Source: Cymbidium sinense | Taxonomy: Eukaryota > Streptophyta > Magnoliopsida > Asparagales > Orchidaceae | Direction of reading: 5' to 3' | DNA: 64,000 nt | Assembly: GCA_021442155.1 (NCBI GenBank) | Contig: CM038216.1 | Span: 88,694,945-88,758,944 of the forward strand | Part shown: positions 47,117-57,031 of the stretch, piece after piece | How positions within the stretch are numbered: the stretch's first letter is position 1 | How the letters are laid out: the number at the start of each line of letters is the position of its first letter | Notes under the pieces: model-generated | Databases searched by the model: none | What the model was told of the DNA's origin: nothing | What the model saw: only the letters and a program-made list of their open reading frames with translations | Translations under genes and position numbers: made by a program

Positions 47117-49080
47117 AAGTTTAAGGGTTATTTTAAGGTTTAGGGTTTAGGGTTTGTTTAGGGTTTAAGGTTTAAGCTTTATGGTTTGGGGTTTAAGGTT
47201 TAGGGTAATAGGTTTTAGGGTTTAAGGATTAGGGTAGTAAATTTTAGGGTTTAGGATTTAGGGTTTTAGGGTTTAGAGTTTAGGGTTTATGGTTTAGGGT
47301 TTAGGGTTTAGGGTTTAGGGTCAAGAGTTTAGGGTTTTAGGGTCTATGTTTAGGGTTTTAGGGTCTAGGGTTTAGGGTTGAAGGATTAGGGTTGTAGGTT
47401 TAGGGTTTAGGGTTTAGGAATGAAGGTTTTTTTTTAAGTTTAATTTTTTATTTATTTTTTGGTTTAGGTTTTTATTTAGTTTTTATTTTCTTTTATTTTA
47501 GGTTATTTTATTTTTATTTTATGTTTAGTTTTTATTTTATTTTGATTTTTTATTCAAAGGTTTATTTTATTTTTTTAGTTAGTTTAGGATTTTATTTATT
47601 TTATTTTAATTATTTTTATTTTTTATTTTATTTAATTTTTAGGTTTAAGTTTAGGTTTTGATTTGATTTTTATTTTATTTTATTTGTTTTATTTATTTAT
47701 TTATTTTAAGTTTTATTTAGTTTAGGTCCGTATTTAGGTTTTAGGTTTAGGGCCCAGGGTGTAGGGTTTAGGGTTTAGGGTTTAGGCCCAGGGCCTGAGT
47801 TCAGGTCAGGGTAGAAGTTTATGCCTGGGCTCAGGCTCAAGCCTGAGTGGCCCAGGGTTTAGGGTCAGTTTAGGGTTTAGGGTCAGTTAGGATATGTTAG
47901 GGTCAGCCTTTGAGGCCCAGGGTTTAAGGCCCATGGCTCAGTGGAGGTTGGGTTAGGTTTGGGAACTGATGGTTTGGATTATGTTAGGTGGCCCAGGGCC
48001 CAGGTTAAGGTTTAGGGTTTATGTTGGCCCAGGGCTCAGGTCAATCAGGGTTTAGGGTCAGGGTATTGTGGTTTTAAAAAACAAACCAGCTATTTGGGCT
48101 AGGGTTATTTATTTTAGTTTATTTTATTTTTTATTTTTATTTATGTTTATTTTTTATTTTAAATTAGTTATGTTTATTTAAATTAGGTTTATTTATTTTA
48201 TTTTAGGTTTCTTATTTTAGTTTATTTTTTGGGTTTAGGTTTAGGTTTATGTTTATTTTTTAGTTTTGTTTTATTTTTATTTTATTTTTTAGGTTTAGGT
48301 TTTATTTTTAAATTTTAGGTTTAGGATTAAGTTTTTATTTTATTTTTTTTAGGTTTAAGCTTTAGGTTTTTATTTTAGGTTTATTTTTAGGTTTTATTTT
48401 TTAGTTTAGGTTTAGCATTATTTTTAGTTTATTTTATTATATTTAGTTTAGGGTTTACATTTAGTTTATTTTAGTTTGAAGTTTAGATTTTATTTTTTTT
48501 AGTTTAGTTTATTTTAGCTTAGGTTTATGTTTATTTTACTTTATTTATTTTAGATTTAAATTTTCTTATGTTTAGGGCTTAGGTTTTATTTTTTTTATTT
48601 TTAAGTTTTACTTTTAGGTTTATTTTTTACGTTTAGGTTTATATTTAGTTTTTATTTTATTTTATGTTATTTTACTTTTATTATACATTTAGTTTATATT
48701 TTATTTAAATTTATTATTTGTAGGTTTATTTATTTATTAGTTTAGTTTTGGTTTTTATTCATTTTATTTTAGTTTAGTTTTTATTTTTTAATTTTATTTT
48801 TTTAGGTTAAGGTTTAGGTTTAGATTTGTAATTTTTTTATTTTATTAATTTATCTTACTTTATGTTATTTATTTTTTTTATTTTTTAGGTTTTATTTAGT
48901 TTAGGTGTAAGTTTTTAGCTTTTTAGGGTTTAGGGTTTAGGGTTAGTTTATGATTTAGGGTTTGGGTTTTAGGGTTTAGGGTTTATGGTTTAGGTTTTAA
49001 GGTTTAGGTTTTAAGGTTTAGGTTTTAGGGTTTAGGTTTTAAGGTTTAGGTTTAGTGTTGAAGGTTTTTGGTTTTTTCTT
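47117..49080 (+). repeat. composite telomeric satellite with a GC-rich variant block
   Basis: TTTAGGG-like at 47117-47428, T-rich at 47430-47740, GC-rich variant telomeric block at 47745-48090, T-rich block at 48095-48920, TTTAGGG-like at 48921-49075. No gene is visible. Confidence 0.88.
47745..48090 (+). repeat. GC-rich telomere-variant block (CCCAGGG, TCAGGG units)
   Basis: TTTAGGG units are mixed with GCCCAGGG, GGTCAGTTTAGGG and GCTCAGGC. The variants differ from TTTAGGG mostly by T to C and A to G changes. Similar blocks lie at 50720-50790, 54690-55060, 55500-55910 and 56600-57000. They may be real variant repeats or long-read base-calling errors. Confidence 0.7.
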
Positions 49081-49519
49081 TTAACAGAGAACAAATTCAG
49101 ATTCAACATTTCTTCTTTTTGATTTCAACAACCATGTAATACACCAAGATTTCTAAGACATAAGCGATGACATAGATCAAAAATGAGAATGCATAGAGCA
49201 AATCAAAAACTCTAGATAACTAGAGTCGTCTCTACTGTAAAGACATAGTTCCACAAGCAGCAAATCAAGTTGTTCATTCATCAATTTCTCTAGTTCCCAT
49301 AAGAACCACCCCGGCCTCTTGAGTAGCGGGATTTTCCATCATATCCCAGATCTCTCCTTTGCCACCACCATGTACGTAAATTTCGTCGCTCCTCCCACCC
49401 CATATCGACCAACATCTCTAGATCCCCCACCACCACTATGATAATTGTCGCCTCCGCCTTCGCCTATACCACCAGATTTAGACTAAGCCTGGTTGATGGT
49501 GATGTTCCTGCCAGTAAGG
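49081..49519 (-). pseudogene. GRP fragment copy 8
   Basis: Minus strand from 49519. It starts about 15-18 bp later than the other copies, at 'cttactggcaggaacatc', then I-T-I-N-Q-A. The Gly-rich tail has a deletion near 49400. The shared 3' UTR ends 'ttgttctctgtt' at 49081, next to a T-rich run. Confidence 0.8.
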
Positions 49520-52500
49520 TTTAGCGTAGTAGGTTTTAGGGTTTAGGGTTTAGGGATTATGGTTTAGGGTTTAAGGTTTAGGGTTAGGTTTTAGCATTTA
49601 GGGTTTAGGGTTTAGTGTTAAGGGTTTTAGAGTTTATGCTTTTAGTGTTTAGGGTTTAGGGTTTAGGGTTTTTTAGGGATTAGGGTTTAGGGTTGTAGGT
49701 TTAGAGTTTAGGATTCAGCGCTTAAAGGTTTTTTTTTTAATTTTTAAATTTAGTAAATCTATAGGTTTATTTTTATTTTGTATATTTAATTTATTTTATA
49801 TTTATTTTAGATTACTTTATTTTTTTTATTTAGGTTTTATTTTTATTTTTATTTAGTTTAGATTTTTTATTTTAGGTTTATTTATTTTAGTTTAGGTTTT
49901 TTATTTTAGTTTATTTTTTAGGTTTTGGTTTAGGTTTAGGTTTATTTTATAGGTAAGTTTTATTTTTATTTTATTTTTTAGATTTAGGTTTTATTTTTTA
50001 TTTTTAGGTTTAGGTTTAGGTTTTTATTTTATTTTTTAGGTTTGGGTTTTAGGTTTTATTTTAGGTTTATTTTTTTAGTTTTATTTTTAAATTTAGGTTT
50101 AGGTTTATTTTTATTTTATTTTATTTTATTTAGTTTAGGTTTAGTTTATTTTAGGTTTAGGTTTTAGTTTAGGTTTTATTTATTTTAGTTTAGTTTATTT
50201 TGGTTTAGGTTTAGGTTTATTTTATTTTGTTTATTTTAAGTTTAGGTTTTTTTAAGTTTAGGATTTAGGTTTTAATTTTTATTTACTTTTAGGTTTATTT
50301 TTTATCTTTAAGTTTTTATTTAGATTTTATTTTATTTTATTTTATTTTAGGTTTATTTTTTATTTTACGTTTAGTTTTTATTTTATTTAGGTTATTTTTA
50401 GTTTAGTTTGAGTTTTTATTTATTTTATTTTAGTTTGGTTTTTATTTTTTATTTCATTTTATTTTTAGGTTTAGGTTTAGGTTTAGGTGAAAGTTTTAGT
50501 TTAGGTTTTAATTTTAGTTTATTTTTTTACTTTATTTAGGTTTAAGTTTTTATTTATTTATTTTATTTATTTATTTAGTTTAGGTTTAGATTTATAGGAT
50601 TTTAGGGTTTAGGGTTTAGGGTTTAGGGTTTAGGGTTTAGGTTTTAGGATTTAGGGTTTAGGGTCTAGGGTTTAGGGTTCAACATTATTAGTTTTAGGGT
50701 TTAGTTTAGGTTTCACTGTTTGGTTTGGGGTTAGGCCAAGGGTTTGGGTTGGGTTTTAGGCTTTTAGATTCACTGGCCAGGTTAGTTTAGGGTTTAGGGT
50801 TTAGGGTTTAGGGTTTTGGGTTTAGGATTTACCCTAAACCATAAATTTAGGTTTTTATTCTTAGGTTTAATTTATTTTTTTAGTTTAGTTTAGGTTTTTA
50901 TTTATTTTATTTTAGTTTAGTCTTTATTTTTTATATCATTTTATTTTTAGGTTTAGGTTTAGGTTTAGGTGAAGGTTTTAGTTTAGGTTTTAATTTTAGT
51001 TTATTTTTTTATTTTATTTAGGATTATGTTTTATTTATTTATTTTATTTATATGTTTATTTAGTTTATTGTTGTGGTTTAGGGTTTAGGGTTTAGGGTTT
51101 AGGTTTTAGGGTTTAGGGTTTAGGGTTTATGGTTTAGGGTTTAGTGTTTAGGGTTTAGGGTTTAGGGTTTTGGTTTAGGATTTAGGGTTTAGGGTTTAGT
51201 GTTGGGTTGGCCCAGATTCTTTAGGATTTAGTTTTTTAATTTTATTTTTATTTTTTTATTTTATGAAATTAAGTAAAGTGGTAGGTTTAGGTTTATTTAG
51301 TTTATTTTTTTATTAATTTTAGTTTATTTATTTTTTAAATTTATTTACTTTTATTTTTATCTTTATTTGGTTTAGTTTATTTATTTTAGGTTTTTTATTT
51401 TAGTTTAGGTTGTTTATTTTAGTTTATTTTTTAAGTTTATGTTTAGGTTTAGGTTTATTCTTTAGTTTAGTTTTATTTTATTTTAGGTTTATGTTTTAGG
51501 TTTTTATTTTAGGTTTATTTAATTTTTATTTTACATTTAGTTTTTATTTTATTTAGGTTCTTTTTTATGTTTATTTTATTTTTTCATTTAGTTTAGGTTT
51601 TTATTTATTTTATTATAGTTTAATTTTTATTTTTTTTATTTTATTCTTCGTTTAAGGTTTAGGTTTAGGTTTAGGTTTTAGTTTTGGTTTTTATATTATT
51701 TTAATTTTTTTTATTTTATCTAGGTTTAGATTTTTTTATTTATTCTTTTTTAGGTTTTATTTAGTTTAGGTTTAGTTTGTTAGTTTTTAGGGTTTAGGGT
51801 TAAGGGTTTAGGGTTTAAGGTTTGGGGTTTAGGGTTTATGGTTTAAAGTTGTAGGTTTTAGGGTTCAAGGCATAGGGATTAGGATTTTAGGGTTTAAGGT
51901 TTAGGGTTTTGAGTTTAGGGTTTAGGGTTTAGGGTTTAAGGGTTTAGGGTTTGGGGTTTAGGGTTTTTTAAATTTTATTTTATTATTTTATATTTTTTAA
52001 ATTGGTAGGTTTAGGTTTATACAGATCATTTTTTATTTATTTTAGTTTACTTTATTTTCTATTTTATTTACGTTTATTTTTCTTATTTTAGTTTATTTAT
52101 TTTAGGTATATTTATTTTAGCTTAGTATTGTAGTTTATTTTTAAGGTTTAGGTTTTTTAGGTTTAATTTTTTAATTTAGTTTTAGTTTTATTTTATTTTT
52201 ATGTTTAAGTTTTATTTTTTTATTTTTTTGGTTTAAGTTTGAGTTTTATTTTATTTCTTTAGGTTTTAGGTTTTATTTTTGGTTTATTTTTTATTTTTCT
52301 TTTTTAGTTTTGATTTAGGTTTATTTTTAAGTTTATTTTATTTTATTTAGTTTAGGTTTAGGTTTAGGTTTTGTTTATTCTAGTTTTGGTTTAGGTTTTG
52401 GTTTAATTTTTATTTTATTTAGGTTTTAAATTTTTTAATTTAGTTTATGTTTTTATTTATTTTATTTTAGTTTAGTTTTTATTTTATTTTTTTTTTCATT

Positions 52501-52885
52501 TTTAGGTTTAGGTTTAGCTTTAAGTTTAAGTTTAGGTTTTAACTTTATTTAATTTTCTAATTATTTTTTGTTTAGGTTTATTTATTTATTTATTTTTACC
52601 CTTTATTTAGTTTAAGTTTAGTTTTTAGCATTTTTGGACTTTGGGTTTAGGGTGTAGAGTTAGTTTAGGGTTTCAAGTTTTGGGTTTAGGTTTTGGGGTT
52701 TAGGGTTTGGGGTTTAAGGTTTAGGGTTTAGGGTTTAGGGTTTAGGGTTTAGGGTTTAGGGCTAAGGGTTTATGGTTTAATGTATTAGGGTTTAGGGTTT
52801 AGGATTTTTATGGTTTATGGTTTAGTGTTTAGGTTTTAGGTTTAGAGTTCAAGTTTTTGTTTAGGGTTTAGGGTGTTTGTTTTTT
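49520..52885 (+). repeat. composite telomeric satellite
   Basis: TTTAGGG-like arrays at about 49520-49725, 50590-50870, 51070-51235, 51785-51970 and 52640-52885. T-rich blocks at 49744-50590, 50870-51070, 51265-51785 and 51997-52640. Anchors are clear at 49744 and 51265 and partial at 51997. At 50830-50842 a short 'accctaaacc' appears, the only reverse-oriented telomeric piece noticed, next to a repeat of the 50380-50590 block end (50870-51060). Exact TTTAGGG runs are at 50600-50640 and 52725-52770. Confidence 0.88.
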
Positions 52886-53367
52886 TTAATAGAGAACCAA
52901 TTTAGATTCATTATTTTTTCTTTTCGATTTCATCAACCAAGTAACACACCAATTTATCTAAGACACAAGCGACAACATAGATAAAATAGGAGCATGCATA
53001 GAGAAAATAAAAAATCCTAGATAGCTAAACCATCTCTACTATAAAAACATAGTTCCATAAGCAGCAGATCAGGTTGACCGTTATTTTGTTTCTCCAGTTC
53101 CAATCAAAACCACCCTATCCACTTGAATAGTGGGATCCACCATCATATCCTCGATCTCTCCCTCCACCACCATAATTGTTGCAACCTTCGTATGTCCTTT
53201 TATCTCCATAACCACCATTGCATTGACCACCACCTCCATATCCACCAGCACCTCCAAATCCCCCACCACAACTACGATAACTTTCTCCTTGGTGTTCACC
53301 TCCACCAGATCTAGATTAAGCCTCGTTGACTGTGATGTTCCTGCCATCAAGGTTCTGTCCATTCTTA
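52886..53367 (-). pseudogene. GRP fragment copy 9
   Basis: Minus strand from 53367. N-G-Q-N-L-D-G-R-N-I-T-V-N is the exact kind of sequence found at the end of the RRM in plant GRPs. A stop follows nearby, then a Gly-rich tail with GGGG, GYGG and 'RDRGYDGGSHY' to about 53100, then 3' UTR. A run of eight Ts marks the left edge. The 93-codon frame on the minus strand and the + strand frames here are out-of-frame shadows. Confidence 0.86.
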
Positions 53368-56300
53368 AGATTTAGGTTTAGGTTTAGATTTTTTAGGTTT
53401 TTGGTCTAAGTTTACTTTTTAATTTATTTAGTTACTTTAGGTTTAGGTTTACGGTATGGGGTTTAGGGTTCAGGGTTTATGGTTTATGGTTTATGGTTTA
53501 TGCTTAAGGTTTTAAGGTAGTAGGTTTAGGGTTTATGGTTTAGGGTTGTAGGTTTAGGGTTTAGTATTTAGTGTTATAGGGGGATTTATAGTTCAAGGAT
53601 TAGGGTTAGTTTAGGGTTTAGGTTTTAGGGTTTAGGGTTTTAGGGTTTAGGGTTTAAGGTTTAGGGTTTTTAGAGTTTTAATTTTAGGGTTTAGGGTTTA
53701 GGTTTCAAGATTTAATATTTAGGGTTTAGAGTTTAAGGTTTAGATTTTTTATTTTGCTTTTATTTTATTTTAGGTTTATTTTATTCTTACTTTACGTTTA
53801 GTTTTTATTTTATTGTGGTTTTTTATTCTAAAGGTTAATTTTATTTTTTAGTTTAGTTTAAGTTTTTATTTATTTTATTTTTATAAGTTTATTTTATTTT
53901 ATTTTATTTTTTTGTTTATGTTTAGGTTCTGGTTTACATTTTTTTAATTTAATTTTTTTATTTTATGTAAGTTTATGTTTTTTTATTTAGTTTAGCTTTA
54001 GGTTTTGAGGATTTTAGTTTTTATTTTATTTCAATTTTTAATTTTTTATTTAGTTTAGGTTTTTATTTTATTTTATTTTAATTTAGTTTTTTTTTATTTT
54101 AAGTTTAAGTTATGCTTAAGGTTTTAGTTTTATTTCATTTTATTATTATTTTTATTTAAATATATTTATTTATTTTTTATTTTATTTATTTTTATTATTT
54201 CTTTTTTAAGGTTAAGTGTTTAGGGCTTAGGGTTTTGGGGTTTATGATTTTAGGGTTTTTTAGGGTGGGATTTAGGTTTGTGGTTTTTAGCTTTAGGGTT
54301 TATGGTTTTTATGGTTTAGGGTTTGGGATTTTAGGGCATAGGGTTTAGGGTTTGGGGTTTGGTTTTAAGATTTAGGGTATAGGGTTTAGGGTTTGTGGGT
54401 TAAGTGTTATTTAGGTTTTAGAACTACTATCTGGTTTAGGGTTCTTGAGGTTTAGGGTGCAGGTATTATGGGACCAGTTTAGGGTTGTAAGTTTAGGGCT
54501 TAGGGTTTAGGGTTAATTTTAATGTTTAGGGTTTAGGATTTAGGGTTTAGGGTTACTTTTATAATTTAGGATTTAGGGTTTAGGATTCAGTATTTAGGGA
54601 TTGGGGTTTATTTAGATTATTTTTTAATTATTTTAGTTTATTTTATTTATTTTATTTTTATTTAATTTTATTTTTTATTAATATGGTTTAGGGGTTAAGG
54701 TTTTAGTTTTCCCATCCAGACGACGTGTAAGGTTTAAGTTAAGTTTAAAGTTTAAATGCATAAGATTGTTAATTTTGGATTAGAGTCACTGTTCATTTAG
54801 TGTTTAGAGTTTAGGATTTAGTGTTTAGCTTGTGGTTTAGGTTTTGTGGTAGGGCACAGGTTTAAGGTAGGTTTGGGTAGGTTTAGGGTTTGAGGGTTTA
54901 GTTTTTGGTAGAGTTGGATTTAGTGTGGCCTGGGAAAGTGGTTAAGGGTTTGGGTTGAGCCCAGGACAAGGAGGGGTTTATGGGTTTAGGGTCAGTAGGG
55001 TGGCTTAGATTTAGGTTTAGTAGGATTTAAGACAGGAAGGTGGGTTAGGGCCTGGGGTAGGGTTTTTATTTAAGTTTATTTTATTTTATATTAGGTTTAT
55101 TTTATTTTATTTTAAATTTAGTTTTATTTTATTTAGGTCTATTCTTTTATTTTATTTTAATTTAGTTTAGGTTTTATTTATTTTATTTTAGTTTATTTTT
55201 ATTAGTTTATTTTATATCATTTTGAAGTTTACGTTTAGATTTTAGTTTTATTTTATTTTTTATTTAATTTAGGTTTAAGTTTCTTTATTTATTTTATTTT
55301 TAGAATTTATTTAGTTTAGATTTTGGTTTTTAGGTTTTTAAGGTTTTGGGTATTAGATTTTAGGGTTTTGGGTTTTGGGGATTAGGGTTTAGGGTTTAGG
55401 GATTACGATTTGGTGTTTAGGGTTTACAATTTAGGGTTTAGGGTTTAGGGTTTACAATTTGAGCAAACCAGCAGGTAAGTTTAATTTATTTAATTTTAAT
55501 TTTAGGTAGGGTTTATGCCTTTATGATTTTGGAGGGTCAAGGTAGAGCCTGGGAGTTAGGATTGCCTGGTTAGGGGGTCAGGGTTGTGGCCCAGTGTGGA
55601 TCTGGGTGGTTGGGCCAGTTTAAGATTTACCATCTGGGGCCTAGGGTTTAGGATTTAGAATAGCCTATTTAGTGGAGATGGGCCTAGTGTTGTGGGTGGG
55701 GTGCCTGGGTGGGCCTAGGGTTTATGGAGGTCATAGTGTCAAGATTTAAGTTTAGTGGGATCTTTATGGTGGTTCTGGTTTAAAGTTTGGGGAGGGAGGG
55801 ATGTTGGTTTAAGGTTTAGATTAAGGGATGATGGGTTAGCCTGGGCCAAGGGCCTGGCCCAGCATGGTTTAAGGTTTAGGGTCAACAGAAGGCCTAAGGT
55901 TGGGTTTTATTTTCATTTTGGGTTTATTTTCTTTTTATTTTACATTTATTTTTTATTTTATTTAGATTTTTTATTCTTAGGTTTATTTTATTTTTTTAAT
56001 TTATTTTAAGTTTTATTTATTTTATTTTAGCTTATTTTTATTAGTTTACTTTATATTATTCTTTAGGTTTAAGTTTAGGTTTAGTTTTTAGTTTATATTT
56101 TTATTTTAAATTTTTATTTTATATTATTTTAGTTTAGGTTTTTTTAATTTTTTGCATTTATTTAATTTAGGTTTAGATTTTTAGGTTTTTAGGTTTTTAG
56201 GGTTTATGCTCTAGGGTTTATGGTTTAGGGTTTTAAGGTTTACTGTTTCAGGGTTTATGGTTTAAGGTTAGGGTTTAGGGTTTAGGGTTTAGGGTTTAGT

Positions 56301-57017
56301 GTTATGGTTTATGGCTTAAGGTTTACGATTTAGTGTTTAGGGTTTATTTAGGATTTAGGGTTTAGAGTTTAGGGTTTAGGGTTTAGGGTTTAAGGTTTTA
56401 AGCTTTAAGGTTTAGGTTTCTTAAGGTTTCAGGTTTAGGGTTTAGGGTTAATTTTAGAGTTTATGGTTTAGGGTTTAAAGTTTAGGATTCAATGTTTCGG
56501 GATTGGGTTTATTTAGCTTATTTTTTAATTATTTTAGTTTATTTTATTTTTATTTAAGTTTATTTTTTATTATTAGTGTTTAGGGGTTAAGGTTTCATGG
56601 TCTTTTGTCCTGATCCACAAACCCAGATAAAAAATTTAAGTTTGGGTTTAAAGTTTAAATTTAAGTTTAAAGTATGTTAAGGTAGGTTTTAGGGTTAATG
56701 CCTTTTAGGTTAGGGTTTAGGTCAGGGTTTAGTGTAGGGAGGGAGTGTTTAGGCTTGTAGAATTTTAGGTTTAGGGCATAGGCATAAGGTTTAGGTGGGT
56801 TTAGGGAGGTTTGAGGTTTAGGGTGTTTAGAGGGTTTAGGGTTTAGGTTTAGTATTTAAAGTTTAGGGTTTAGGGTTAGGTGGGTTAAGGGTTAAGGGTT
56901 TTGGGTTTTAGGGATTTAGGTTTAGGGTTGTAGTGGGGTTAAGGGTTAAGGGTTTTGGGTTTTAGGGATTAAGGTTTAGGGGTTTAGGGTTTAGGGTTAA
57001 GGGTTTAGGGTTGTAGG
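53368..57017 (+). repeat. composite telomeric satellite, increasingly irregular
   Basis: TTTAGGG-like at 53368-53745, T-rich at 53750-54205, TTTAGGG-like at 54206-54610, short T-rich at 54610-54690, GC-rich variant at 54690-55065. Then T-rich at 55066-55330, TTTAGGG-like at 55330-55455, GC-rich variant at 55500-55910, T-rich at 55910-56190, TTTAGGG-like at 56190-56510, mixed TTTAGGG and GC variants at 56580-57017. The open frame at 55755-56009 is a reading of variant repeat and is not a gene. Confidence 0.85.
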
Positions 57018-57031
57018 TTTTTTTTTTTTTT
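57018..57031 (-). other. LINE poly(A) tail / telomere junction
   Basis: Fourteen Ts on + follow 'ggttgtagg'. On the minus strand this is the oligo-A end of the LINE. The first Ts may belong to a TTTAGGG unit. No target-site duplication can be checked because the 5' end lies outside the window. Confidence 0.85.

Noticed and set aside
55755..56009. 84-codon open frame with a basic start and Phe-rich end
   Set aside because: It reads across GC-variant telomeric repeat and a T-rich block. There is no domain and no sister copy keeps it open.
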